A stretch of DNA of 64,000 nt from Segatella copri (lineage in GTDB: Bacteria > Bacteroidota > Bacteroidia > Bacteroidales > Bacteroidaceae), in contig NZ_JAPDVG010000001.1 in the NCBI RefSeq assembly GCF_026015625.1, positions 3,462,501-3,526,500 on the forward strand. The letters are read 5' to 3'. The notes below the pieces were generated by a model. It was given only the letters and a program-made list of their open reading frames with translations. It ran no database searches and had not been told where the DNA came from. The position numbers and the translations under genes were made by a program. This document shows positions 24,575-33,732 of this stretch, piece after piece (the first letter of the stretch is position 1; each line of letters begins with the position of its first letter).

Positions 24575-27534
24575 TGAATACAACGAAAATCTTGGCTCTC
24601 AGAAAGCCGTTACTGATAAGCGCATGGCTGCTTGCCATGCAGGGTGCTGCCTATGCGCAGAATCCTATCGTGCAGACACAGTTAACTACCGACCCGGCAC
24701 CTCTGGTTGTCGGAGACCGTCTCTATGTCTATACCGGTCATGATGAAGATAAGGCTGATTTCTTCTGGATGAACGAATGGCGTGTCTATTCTACCAAAGA
24801 TATGGTGAACTGGACAGACCACGGGGCTCCGCTCGACCTCAGTTCTTTTTCTTGGGCGGATGACCGTGCCTGGGCAGCACAGACCATCGAACGTAATGGT
24901 AAGTATTACTGGTATATCTGTGCGCACTCTAAACTGACGGGTGGAATGGCTATCGGCGTAGCTGTGGCTGATTCTCCTACCGGTCCGTTCAAGGATGCGC
25001 TGGGCAAACCGCTTTTCGATAATGGAAGTTGGGACAATATCGACCCTACCGTCTGGATGGATGAGGATGGTCAGGCTTATCTCTATTGGGGTAATCCACA
25101 TCTTTACTATGCCAAACTGAATAAAGATATGATCAGCTTCAAGGGTGGTATAGATGCTAAGGCTGCTGTTGATAAAAAGCGTGAAGTGGGCAGAATCGTG
25201 ATGACTGAGGAGGGATTCGGTTCGCCTGACGTGGAGAAGCGTGATTCTACCCGAAAATATAAAGATTGCTACACAGAGGGACCTTGGTTCATGAAGCGTG
25301 GCAAGAACTATTATATGCTTTATGCTGCAGGTGGAGTGCCTGAGCATATCGCTTATTCCATGAGCAAGAAGCCTTTCGGACCATGGAAGTATATGGGCGA
25401 AATCATGCCATTGGAAGATACGGGTTCCTTTACTAACCATTGCGGTGTGACCGACTTCAAGGGCAAGTCTTATTTCTTCTATCATACGGGTAAACTGGGT
25501 GGCGGATTCGGACGCAGTGTGGCTGTGGAAGAATTCAAATACAATGCCGACGGCACATTCCCAATTATCCATCATACTCAGGAAGGAGTGGCTCCTATCG
25601 CAACCCTCAATCCTTACAAGCGTCAGGAGGTTGAAACCATCGCTTTCTCTAAGGGAGTGAAGTCGGAGCAGACCGATGATACGGGTGTTTATATCTCTGA
25701 AATTCATACAGGTGATTATATCAAGGTACGCGAGGTGGATTTCGGAAATGAGAGTCCGGATGCATTTGCCATCTCAGCGGCGTGCTCTTCGCTTGGAGGT
25801 TCGCTGGAGGTTCATCTCGATAAGGAAGATGGCGAACTGATAGCTAAACTTGATGTTACCAAGACGGGTGGCTGGGAAAAGTGGAAGACTTTCTCGGCAC
25901 AAATGCTAAAGAAAGTGACAGGAAAGCATGATATATACTTCGTGTTCAAGGGATTGAAGGGAAGCAAACTCTTCAATTTCGACTGGTGGAAGTTTGAGAA
26001 GAATTTTGCCAATCCAGTGGTTTGGGCTGATGTGCCTGACGTGGATGTAATTCGAGTAGGAGATTCTTATTATATGGTAAGCACCACCATGCATCTGATG
26101 CCGGGTGCGCCTATCATGAAATCGAAGGATCTGGTGAACTGGGAAACCGTGAACTATATCTTCCCTAAACTTACCGATTCGCCTAAGTATGACATGAAGG
26201 AGGGTACGGTGTATGGTCGTGGTCAGTGGGCCACTTCGCTGCAGTATCATCGTGGCAAGTTCTATGCGCTCTTTGCTCCGAACGATAATCCAGGTGGAGA
26301 AACTTATATCTGTACAGCCGATGATATCGAGGGCAAATGGACTATCCACAGCCGTTTGCAGCATTTCCATGATGCCGCTCTCTTCTTCGATGACGACGAT
26401 AAGGCATACGTGGTTTATGGAACGGGAGAGATGGTGCAGCTGAATGCAGACCTTACGGAAGTGGTGCCGGGCAGCCATCGTAAACTCTTTGAGCGTGATG
26501 CTGATGAAACGGGTTTGCTCGAAGGTTCCCGCATGATCAAGCACAACGGCAAGTATTATCTCCTGATGATTTCGTGGCCACAGGGACATCCTCGTCGTGA
26601 AGTTTGTTATCGTGCTGATAAGATAACGGGTCCTTACGAAAAGAAGGTGATTCTGGAAACGGAGTTTGCTGGATTTAATGGTGTAGGACAAGGCACAATC
26701 ATTGATGATAAGGAAGGCAACTGGTATGGTATTGTATTCCAAGATCGTGGTGGTGTGGGAAGAGTTCTCACTTTGGAGCCATGTACCTGGAAGGATGGAT
26801 GGCCTATGCTGGGCGATGAGAAGGGCAATATTCCTGCCAAGATGCAAAAGCCTGTATTGGGATATGACGGTAAGGGACTCGTGTATAGTGATGACTTTTC
26901 GAAGGATAAGTTGGAATTACAGTGGCAGTGGAACCACAATCCTGTGGATGATGCCTGGTCGCTCACAGAGTGCAAGGGCTGGCTCCGCCTGAAGACATCC
27001 CGTATTGTTCCTAACATCTTCCTGGCTCCAAATACCATCAGTACCCGTACCGAAGGACCAACCTGCGAGGGAATTATCAAGATGGATGTGAGCAAGATGA
27101 AAGATGGCGATGTGGCTGGCTTGTCTGCCTTCCAGGGTGATGCAGCCCTGCTTTCTATCGTAAAGGAAGGCAAGAAACTCTTTGTGGTGGGTACCAAGGA
27201 GAGTGTAGCCCTGACGGATAAGGAGAAGGCGGTGACCGATGTGAAGCGTGAGGAGGTGTATCGCCAGCCTTTGAATCTGAAGCAGGATAAGGCAACGAAA
27301 TCAAGCATCATCTATCTGAAGATGAGTTGCGATTTCCGTCTTCATCAGGATCTCGCCACCTTATTATATAGTATAGATGGAAAGACCTGGATTCCTGCCA
27401 TCAAGGATTTCAAGATGCAGTATGATTATCGCCGCCTCTTCATGGGTACCCGCATCGCCATCTACAACTATGCCACAAAGGCTGCTGGCGGATATGTGGA
27501 TGTAGATAGTTTTGAGTATTCTAAAAGAAAATAG
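24571..27534 (+). CDS. Double GH43 enzyme: GH43-CBM6-GH43
   Basis: About 987 residues from the ATG at 24571 (24574 is equally possible); signal peptide ending AAYAQ. First GH43 (about 25-325): TTDPAPLV, NIDPTVWMDED and YTEGPWFM. CBM6 (about 345-475) ends NFDWWKFEK. Second GH43 (about 480-785): WADVPDVDVIRVGDSYY, HDAALFFDDDD and LLEGSRMI. A concanavalin-like C-terminal sandwich (about 800-985) carries QWQWNHNPVDDAWSLTE, usual in beta-xylosidase-type GH43s. Two different activities in one chain are likely, for example an arabinofuranosidase plus a xylosidase or second arabinofuranosidase (inference). Confidence 0.92.
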   Translation: MMNTTKILALRKPLLISAWLLAMQGAAYAQNPIVQTQLTTDPAPLVVGDRLYVYTGHDEDKADFFWMNEWRVYSTKDMVNWTDHGAPLDLSSFSWADDRAWAAQTIERNGKYYWYICAHSKLTGGMAIGVAVADSPTGPFKDALGKPLFDNGSWDNIDPTVWMDEDGQAYLYWGNPHLYYAKLNKDMISFKGGIDAKAAVDKKREVGRIVMTEEGFGSPDVEKRDSTRKYKDCYTEGPWFMKRGKNYYMLYAAGGVPEHIAYSMSKKPFGPWKYMGEIMPLEDTGSFTNHCGVTDFKGKSYFFYHTGKLGGGFGRSVAVEEFKYNADGTFPIIHHTQEGVAPIATLNPYKRQEVETIAFSKGVKSEQTDDTGVYISEIHTGDYIKVREVDFGNESPDAFAISAACSSLGGSLEVHLDKEDGELIAKLDVTKTGGWEKWKTFSAQMLKKVTGKHDIYFVFKGLKGSKLFNFDWWKFEKNFANPVVWADVPDVDVIRVGDSYYMVSTTMHLMPGAPIMKSKDLVNWETVNYIFPKLTDSPKYDMKEGTVYGRGQWATSLQYHRGKFYALFAPNDNPGGETYICTADDIEGKWTIHSRLQHFHDAALFFDDDDKAYVVYGTGEMVQLNADLTEVVPGSHRKLFERDADETGLLEGSRMIKHNGKYYLLMISWPQGHPRREVCYRADKITGPYEKKVILETEFAGFNGVGQGTIIDDKEGNWYGIVFQDRGGVGRVLTLEPCTWKDGWPMLGDEKGNIPAKMQKPVLGYDGKGLVYSDDFSKDKLELQWQWNHNPVDDAWSLTECKGWLRLKTSRIVPNIFLAPNTISTRTEGPTCEGIIKMDVSKMKDGDVAGLSAFQGDAALLSIVKEGKKLFVVGTKESVALTDKEKAVTDVKREEVYRQPLNLKQDKATKSSIIYLKMSCDFRLHQDLATLLYSIDGKTWIPAIKDFKMQYDYRRLFMGTRIAIYNYATKAAGGYVDVDSFEYSKRK

Positions 27535-27564
27535 GGATAAAAGTTGAGATATCTTTTATTTTGT

Positions 27565-27611
27565 CGGCACAAAGTGATGGAAAAACAAAAAGTTTCCTTA
27601 TCTTTGTGCCG
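27565..27611 (+). promoter_or_regulatory. Promoter of GH95 with inverted repeat sharing the -7 box
   Basis: CGGCACAAAG (27565..27574) is the exact reverse complement of CTTTGTGCCG (27602..27611). The -7 box TATCTTTG (27599..27606) overlaps the right arm, so the left arm presents a mirrored copy of it 25 bp upstream. Confidence 0.75.
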
Positions 27612-27639
27612 TATTTTATAACTAATCAATGCTGATTTT

Positions 27640-30063
27640 ATGAATAGAAATAAGATGATTTTGAGGGCTTGGGTCATAGGACTATTGTTTCCGATAGAGC
27701 TGATGGCTAAGACAAGTTGCACAGACAAGAGTACTCGACTTTGGTATAATGCCCCTGCCCAGCAGTGGCTGGAGGCTCTGCCTATCGGAAACTCTCATTT
27801 GGGAGGTATGGTATATGGCGGAACTACGGACGAGACAATCCAGTTGAATGAGGAGACTTTCTGGAGTGGCGGTCCTCATAACAACAATAGCAAGAAATCT
27901 CTGGAGAATCTGCCAAAGGTGAGGGAACTCATCTTCAATGGCAGGGAAGAGGAGGCAGCGGCTCTCATCAACCAGACTTTCATCCCGGGACCTCATGGCA
28001 TGCGCTTCCTGCCGATGGCAAATCTGCATATCAGAATGAAGAACCGGGGAAAGGCTGAGCAGTTTGTGCGCGACTTGGATTTGAAGAGGGCGATTGCCAC
28101 GACTTCTTTCGTGATGGATGGCGTAAGATATACCCGTACTACCTTTGCTTCGCTGGCTGATGGCGTCATTGTTTGCCACATCAAGGCGAGCAGAAAGGGT
28201 GCCCTGAATATCGATGTTACCCTGGATTCGCCTTTTGAACATCAGACTCAGAAAACGCCTGCAGGGGTTGTACTGACGGTGAAGGGACAAGACCAGGAGG
28301 GTATCAAGGCAGCTCTTGCTGCCGAATGTGTGGCAGATGCAAGGACGGATGGCACCGAGGCAACCATTATCGTGAGTGCTGCCACTAATTTTGTGAACTA
28401 TCACGATGTGTCGGGCAATGCTGCCCAACGCAATGCTGACTATATAAATAAGGTGAAACTGATGAGCTATGCACAGTTGGAGAAACGCCATGTGAAGGCT
28501 TACCAGAAGCAGTTCGCTACTTCTTCCCTCATTTTGCCAACCGATATCAATGCTTCGTTGCCTACCAACCAGCGCCTGGAGAAATTTGCGGGCAGCAAGG
28601 ATATGGCGATGGTAGCGCTGATGTATAACTATGGTCGCTATCTTCTCATCTCCTCTTCCCAGCCTGGTGGACAGGCGGCAAACCTGCAGGGCGTTTGGAA
28701 CGACAGCAAAAATGCACCTTGGGACAGTAAATATACCATCAATATCAATACGGAGATGAATTACTGGCCTGCCGAGGTAACGAATCTCGGTAACACCACG
28801 GAACCTCTGTATTCGCTGATTAAGGATTTGAGCGTAACGGGAGCACAGACGGCTAGGGAAATGTATGGTTGTCGTGGTTGGATGGCACATCATAACACCG
28901 ATATCTGGCGCATAGCAGGTCCGGTGGACGGTGCGCAGTGGGGCATGTTTCCGAATGGCGGAGCCTGGCTCACCACCCATCTCTGGCAGCATTATCTCTA
29001 TACGGGCGACAAGGCTTTCCTCAAGCAGTGGTATCCGGTGATAAAGGGTGCTGCTGAGTTCTATCTCGACTATATGCAGAAGTTGCCAGGCACTGAATGG
29101 AAGGTAACCGTGCCGTCGGTGAGTCCGGAACAGGGACCTATGGGTAAGAGAACTGCCGTAACGGCAGGTTGCACGATGGATAACCAGATAGCCTTCGATG
29201 CCTTGACCAGTGCCGTGAAGGCTTCTGAAATATTGGGAGTTGATGAGGCAGAGCGCAAGGAGATGCTGCAGCTGGTTTCGCAGATTCCGCCGATGCAGAT
29301 AGGAAAGTACGGACAGTTGCAGGAGTGGCTTGTGGATGCGGATGATCCGAAGAATGAACATCGCCATATTTCGCATCTCTATGGATTGTATCCATCCAAT
29401 CAGATTTCTCCTTTCTCTCATCCGGAACTGTTCCATGCCGCAGCCACCACTCTGAAGCATCGTGGCGACCAGGCTACGGGCTGGAGTCTGGGTTGGAAAA
29501 CGAACTTCTGGGCACGTATGCTCGATGGCAATCATGCTTTCAGAATCATCAGTAATATGCTTCGCCTGTTGCCATCTGATGCGCAGGTAAAGGAGTATCC
29601 TGAGGGCAGAACCTATCCGAATCTCTTCGATGCCCATCCGCCATTCCAAATTGACGGCAACTTCGGAGTAACAGCCGGTATCGCCGAAATGCTCCTGCAG
29701 AGTCATGATGGAGCCGTGCATCTCTTGCCGGCATTGCCTGATGCCTGGAACATGGGAAGCGTAAAGGGACTTCGTGCCCGTGGCGGCTTTGTGGTGGATA
29801 TGGACTGGAAGAATGGCAGACTGATGAAGGCGAAGATTCGCTCCACCATCGGGGGCGTGCTGCGTCTCCGCTCCTACGTTCCGCTGAAGGCGAAGAATCT
29901 GAAGAAGGCAGAAGGAAAATGTCCAAATATCCTTTTTGCATCTGCAGAAGTGAAGCCTGTAATGGAACAGCATCGGATAGCAGAAGGAGTGAATGTTCCT
30001 ATTCCTGACGTATATGAATATGACTTGGAAACAGAACCAGGAAAGACTTATCTGATTAAATAA
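27640..30063 (+). CDS. GH95 alpha-L-fucosidase/alpha-L-galactosidase
   Basis: An 807-residue secreted GH95 enzyme, close to the usual family length of about 800. After an N-terminal signal, [22 protein letters not shown] and [12 protein letters not shown] mark the N-terminal sandwich. The alpha/alpha barrel carries [27 protein letters not shown] and FQIDGNFG. The C-terminal sandwich ends near [12 protein letters not shown]. Members hydrolyse alpha-1,2-L-fucosides, and some act as alpha-L-galactosidases on complex xylans, which fits this locus better than mucin or xyloglucan (inference from neighbours). Confidence 0.93.
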   Translation: MNRNKMILRAWVIGLLFPIELMAKTSCTDKSTRLWYNAPAQQWLEALPIGNSHLGGMVYGGTTDETIQLNEETFWSGGPHNNNSKKSLENLPKVRELIFNGREEEAAALINQTFIPGPHGMRFLPMANLHIRMKNRGKAEQFVRDLDLKRAIATTSFVMDGVRYTRTTFASLADGVIVCHIKASRKGALNIDVTLDSPFEHQTQKTPAGVVLTVKGQDQEGIKAALAAECVADARTDGTEATIIVSAATNFVNYHDVSGNAAQRNADYINKVKLMSYAQLEKRHVKAYQKQFATSSLILPTDINASLPTNQRLEKFAGSKDMAMVALMYNYGRYLLISSSQPGGQAANLQGVWNDSKNAPWDSKYTININTEMNYWPAEVTNLGNTTEPLYSLIKDLSVTGAQTAREMYGCRGWMAHHNTDIWRIAGPVDGAQWGMFPNGGAWLTTHLWQHYLYTGDKAFLKQWYPVIKGAAEFYLDYMQKLPGTEWKVTVPSVSPEQGPMGKRTAVTAGCTMDNQIAFDALTSAVKASEILGVDEAERKEMLQLVSQIPPMQIGKYGQLQEWLVDADDPKNEHRHISHLYGLYPSNQISPFSHPELFHAAATTLKHRGDQATGWSLGWKTNFWARMLDGNHAFRIISNMLRLLPSDAQVKEYPEGRTYPNLFDAHPPFQIDGNFGVTAGIAEMLLQSHDGAVHLLPALPDAWNMGSVKGLRARGGFVVDMDWKNGRLMKAKIRSTIGGVLRLRSYVPLKAKNLKKAEGKCPNILFASAEVKPVMEQHRIAEGVNVPIPDVYEYDLETEPGKTYLIK

Positions 30064-30082
30064 TGTCCTAAAATCACATTTG

Positions 30083-30144
30083 TTGCCATAAAAGTATCAT
30101 TTTGTCCACCTCTGTTTGGATAATTATTCGTACTTTTGTGGCAA
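30083..30144 (+). promoter_or_regulatory. Promoter of the last GH43 gene with inverted repeat sharing the -7 box
   Basis: TTGCCATAAAAGTA (30083..30096) is the reverse complement, with one mismatch, of TACTTTTGTGGCAA (30131..30144). The right arm contains the -7 box TACTTTTG (30131..30138). Confidence 0.75.
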
Positions 30145-30175
30145 TATTTTTTATAATAATCTTTTAGACCTATCA

Positions 30176-32320
30176 ATGAGAATGAAGAAATTATTATTTG
30201 CAACCTGTTGCATCGCTTTTTTGAGCGGTTCTTTGGGAGCTGCGGCGCAGAAAAAATCTGCAGCCAAGAATGTTCTGACACAGACTTTGAAAGGGAAGTC
30301 TTGGTCGGCTGATAATGGTAATGGTACCTTTACAAACCCTTTGTTTTATGATGAGTTTTCTGACCCTGATATCATCAGAGTAGGGGAGGATTACTATCTG
30401 GCGGGTACCACGATGCACAGTGTGCCGGGACTGGTGGTTCTCCATTCCAAGGATCTCGTAAATTGGGAATTCTCTTCCTACTGTTTCGACCGATTCGATG
30501 ATTCTGATGATTTCAATCTCCGCAATAGCAAGGAGGCTTACGGACAGGGTATCTGGGCGCCTGCCATCCGATATCATAACGGAAAGTTCTATATCTTCTC
30601 CAATATCAACGGACATGGCTTGCAGGTGTATATCTCGGACAGTGCCAAGGGGCCTTGGACGCATCATAAAGTTAATGGCGATATCTACGACCTCTCTGTG
30701 CTCTTCGATGAGGATGGCAAGATTTATGCTGTGCACAAGTATGGCAACGTGACCGTTACGGAGTTGAAGCCCGATTTGAGCGGTCCGGTAGAGGGCAGCA
30801 GCAAGGTGGTGATTCCTGAAGGCAATGCGATGGGTGAGGGACATCATGTGTATAAAATCAACGGCATGTACTACATCCTCTCTGCCGATTATTCACCGAT
30901 GGGCCGCATGCAGTGTGCCCGAAGCAAGAGCATTTGGGGACCTTATGAAACTTGCGTAATTAGCGAGCGCGAATCGTATGGTTATGCTGCAGGATGGAGT
31001 GTAGGTAACATGGGAATCGGTCGGCCTTTGCCGGAAGATGGTTTCAATTTCCAGAACAACAAGCCTAATGGTCTGAACCTGGGCTGTGCTACCATTCATC
31101 AGGGCGGCATCGTGCAGGCTCCTGACGGGAAATGGTGGGGCGTTTCGATGCAGGACTTCAATGCTGTGGGAAGAACGGTGTGCTTGTCGCCTATCACTTG
31201 GGTTGACGGCTGGCCTTACTTCGGACTGGAGAAGAACCTGGGACGCTCGCCTCGTACCTGGTTCAAACCGAATGATGCGGTAAAAGCGCCTCAGGCTCCA
31301 TACGACAGATGTGATGATTTCTCGGGTAAAACTTTTAAACCGGTTTGGCAATGGAATCATAATCCGAATGACAAGATGTGGTCGCTGAATAAGGAACGAA
31401 AAGGATGGCTCCGTTTGCATTCCATGCCTGCCAAGCAACTGCTTTGGGCAAAGAATACATTGACGCAGCGTGCCATCGGACCGGTATCTTATACATCTGT
31501 AAAGTTGGATGCTTCCCGCTTGAAGGTAGGTGATGAGGCTGGTTTGGGTGCCATCAATACGCCATACGCTTCATTGGGCGTTGTCAAGACGGATAAGGGG
31601 TTGAACTTGAGATGTTATGACCAGAATACCAACAAGGAAGTGTTGAAGCCGTTGGCTAAAAGTAAGGTCGTATGGTTGCGACTTTGGGGTGATTATGACA
31701 AGAGCCAGTTGCAATATTCCTACTCTCTGGATGGTAAGAACTGGGAGAATATCGGTGAGCAGATGCTTTCGCCTTATCAGTTGAAGACCTTTCAGGGTGT
31801 ACGTGTGGCACTTTATGCTTTCAACAAGAAGGAATTGAATGGCGGTGTGGCTGATTTTGATGATTTCAAGGTGGAGGAGCCGATGGCAGACAGAACTGCC
31901 AATCTGCCTATCGGAAAGACCATAAGATTCTCTAATCTCGCTGATGGAAGTTTAATGGATGCTACCGGACATGGGTTGATGCATAGTTCTAGTAATCGAA
32001 AGGACATGAGAAATCAGGTGAAGTTTGTTGTAGAGGATAGAGGTAAGGGAAAGATTGCTTTGAAGACAGCTGACGGACGATATGTTTATATTGCTGGTGC
32101 TGGTTTATCTGGTGATGTTCGTCTGACTTCCGACTCTTCCAAGGCAGAGGAGTTTGTATGGCAGGATATGCTTTATAACCGCTGCATGCTGCTTTCTCTG
32201 AAGACGCAGCGTTATGTAGGTAAAAATCCTGTGGATGGAAGCCCTTATTCTGCAGATTACCAAGGTGCTGATGCCGGCATGAAGAACGGATGTGTTTTCG
32301 GTTGGGAAGTTGTTGAGTAA
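30176..32320 (+). CDS. GH43 beta-xylosidase-type enzyme with C-terminal trefoil-like domain
   Basis: About 714 residues from the ATG at 30176, just after the promoter hairpin; signal peptide ending GAAAQ. The GH43 propeller spans about 45-345: SDPDIIRVGEDYYLAGTTMH, LSVLFDEDGK and MGEGHHVYK. A concanavalin-like sandwich (about 375-565) has WQWNHNPNDKMWSL. Residues of about 575-714 look like a beta-trefoil or fascin-like domain (GKIALKTADGRYVYIAG, ending VFGWEVVE), an additional binding module. It is the last enzyme of the xylan locus and is followed by a strong terminator. Confidence 0.9.
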   Translation: MRMKKLLFATCCIAFLSGSLGAAAQKKSAAKNVLTQTLKGKSWSADNGNGTFTNPLFYDEFSDPDIIRVGEDYYLAGTTMHSVPGLVVLHSKDLVNWEFSSYCFDRFDDSDDFNLRNSKEAYGQGIWAPAIRYHNGKFYIFSNINGHGLQVYISDSAKGPWTHHKVNGDIYDLSVLFDEDGKIYAVHKYGNVTVTELKPDLSGPVEGSSKVVIPEGNAMGEGHHVYKINGMYYILSADYSPMGRMQCARSKSIWGPYETCVISERESYGYAAGWSVGNMGIGRPLPEDGFNFQNNKPNGLNLGCATIHQGGIVQAPDGKWWGVSMQDFNAVGRTVCLSPITWVDGWPYFGLEKNLGRSPRTWFKPNDAVKAPQAPYDRCDDFSGKTFKPVWQWNHNPNDKMWSLNKERKGWLRLHSMPAKQLLWAKNTLTQRAIGPVSYTSVKLDASRLKVGDEAGLGAINTPYASLGVVKTDKGLNLRCYDQNTNKEVLKPLAKSKVVWLRLWGDYDKSQLQYSYSLDGKNWENIGEQMLSPYQLKTFQGVRVALYAFNKKELNGGVADFDDFKVEEPMADRTANLPIGKTIRFSNLADGSLMDATGHGLMHSSSNRKDMRNQVKFVVEDRGKGKIALKTADGRYVYIAGAGLSGDVRLTSDSSKAEEFVWQDMLYNRCMLLSLKTQRYVGKNPVDGSPYSADYQGADAGMKNGCVFGWEVVE

Positions 32321-32346
32321 AGATATCTGTTCTTTATAAAATAGAA

Positions 32347-32387
32347 GAGGCAGACTCTCGCTGTGGGGAGTCTGCCTCATTTTTTTA
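32347..32387. terminator. Bidirectional terminator at the end of the xylan locus
   Basis: GAGGCAGACTC (32347..32357) and GAGTCTGCCTC (32368..32378) form a perfect 11-bp stem followed by ATTTTTTTA. It lies between converging genes. Confidence 0.9.
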
Positions 32388-32400
32388 TGATATTGTTCGA

Positions 32401-33147
32401 TTATTCGAAATAGAATGTGAGAGCTATCATCTTGCTATGTGCTGACTTAGCTGATAGTGTATATGGAAGTGTACTCTTGTCTTTTACATTTTTGATGTGA
32501 TTCTTATCGTATGTATCTGTTATTCCATACATGAATTTCAATTCAGGGCGAAGTTTGAAATATGGCAGATAGAAATCACACCCCAATCCCAGTTCTAGGA
32601 ACAGATCTGTTTTCTTCAGTTTGATATAATCTTCGTTCTTGCTGTTCAGATTCATCATCGGGTTGATTCCTGCCATGATGTATGGGCGGTGATTGTTGAA
32701 TCTCTGTGCTGAAAATATCAGGTCGAGGGCACTGGAAATGTAAGCCGTCTTCATCTCCTGTTTCTGTTGGATCGGATTATCGGCTCCATCTTTTTCCAGC
32801 ATGTTGTAGAAGGAGAGATGTCGGGTACCGAAATACATGGTTGGTGCTATGCGTAGCTGGAAGTGGGTGTTGAGGCGGAATTCTCCTAGTACACCTACTG
32901 TAAATCCAGTATCCCATCTGTCCTGGTCTACTGTTACACAGCTTTGCTGCTCAATGCCGTCTGCATCAAGATAAGTCACCGGTCCTGCATTCTGGAATTC
33001 TATATCCTGGAAGTGGGTGCCTACTAATACACCGAAGTGGAATGGGCGCAAATCGGTATAAGGACGGTTTTCTACCGTTCTTTCCTGTGCGCCAGCCTGG
33101 ATTGTGATGGCAAGGCTTATGATGAATGTCAATAGTTTCTGTTTCAT
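32401..33147 (-). CDS. Outer-membrane beta-barrel protein (PorT-like)
   Basis: A 248-residue exported protein with a signal peptide ending QAGAQ and alternating hydrophobic pattern ending in an aromatic TFYFE, as expected for an eight-stranded outer-membrane barrel. FHFGVLVGTHFQDIEF near residue 35 and PYIMAGINPMMNL are typical of the PorT/outer-membrane-beta-barrel family of Bacteroidetes. It converges on the xylan locus. The specific role is unknown. Confidence 0.75.
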   Translation of the reverse strand: MKQKLLTFIISLAITIQAGAQERTVENRPYTDLRPFHFGVLVGTHFQDIEFQNAGPVTYLDADGIEQQSCVTVDQDRWDTGFTVGVLGEFRLNTHFQLRIAPTMYFGTRHLSFYNMLEKDGADNPIQQKQEMKTAYISSALDLIFSAQRFNNHRPYIMAGINPMMNLNSKNEDYIKLKKTDLFLELGLGCDFYLPYFKLRPELKFMYGITDTYDKNHIKNVKDKSTLPYTLSAKSAHSKMIALTFYFE

Positions 33148-33232
33148 ATATTTATAACGGAATATTCCTCTTCATATTGCTTTCCGTTTTATTTCGATTA
33201 TGTATAAATTAATCTAATTCTTGAAAATTCTT

Positions 33233-33299
33233 ATACCTAATTGTAGGTATTTCAGAAATTATTATTATCTTTGCACCATAATTATTAGGTAATATACCT
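33233..33299 (+). promoter_or_regulatory. Ferredoxin promoter with two AGGTA-type palindromes
   Basis: The -7 box TATCTTTG lies at 33266..33273. ATACCTA/TAGGTAT (33233..33250) overlaps the -33 region, and AGGTAATATACCT (33287..33299) lies just past the start site. Both share the half-site AGGTAT/ATACCT. Confidence 0.65.
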
Positions 33300-33370
33300 G
33301 ATGTTATGAAGTAAGACAAATTAAAAGCATATTATACAAAAACATTATAAACATTTAAACATTAATAATT

Positions 33371-33538
33371 ATGGCATACGTAATTGGTGACGATTGTATC
33401 GCTTGCGGTACATGTATTGATGAGTGTCCATCAGGTGCAATCTCTGAGGGCGATAAGTATTCAATCAACCCAGACCTCTGCACAGAGTGTGGCACTTGTG
33501 CTGATGTTTGCCCTAACGAGGCAATCAGTCTTCCTTAA
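33371..33538 (+). CDS. 4Fe-4S ferredoxin (2x[4Fe-4S])
   Basis: A 55-residue ferredoxin in a frame running from the ATG at 33371 to the TAA at 33536. It contains two cluster motifs, CIACGTCIDECP and CTECGTCADVCP, each CxxCxxCxxxCP, the classical clostridial-type 2[4Fe-4S] layout. It should carry low-potential electrons in the cytoplasm, for example between pyruvate:ferredoxin oxidoreductase and hydrogenase or Rnf. It has its own promoter with palindromic sites and a terminator 37 bp downstream, so it is a single-gene unit. Confidence 0.95.
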   Translation: MAYVIGDDCIACGTCIDECPSGAISEGDKYSINPDLCTECGTCADVCPNEAISLP

Positions 33539-33574
33539 TCTATAAGGTAGATACTTTTAGTTACATAAAACATT

Positions 33575-33607
33575 GAGAGCGGTTCCCTTGGGAATCGCTC
33601 TTTTCGT
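33575..33607 (+). terminator. Ferredoxin terminator
   Basis: GAGCGGTTCCC pairs with GGGAATCGCTC, followed by TTTTCGTTTT. Confidence 0.8.
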
Positions 33608-33673
33608 TTTCCGTTGTTTATAGATTTGTTTATCTTTCTATCTTTTTAACTCATAGTATAAATCATAGAAACG

Positions 33674-33707
33674 AAAAAGGGATTGCATCAATGACTGATG
33701 CAATCCC
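33674..33707 (-). terminator. Terminator of the TPR/TonB cluster
   Basis: GGGATTGCATCA (33679..33690) and TGATGCAATCCC (33696..33707) form a perfect stem; on the minus strand TTTTTCG follows. Confidence 0.85.
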
Positions 33708-33732
33708 CAATATGTTGTAGTTAATGTTATGC

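Noticed and set aside
27682..29973. 763-codon open frame on the minus strand opposite GH95
   Set aside because: It is antisense to a clear GH95 gene, has no family motifs, and arises from codon usage of the real gene. The same holds for long antisense frames at 23382..24638, 24682..25707, 2079..2897 and 14057..14908.
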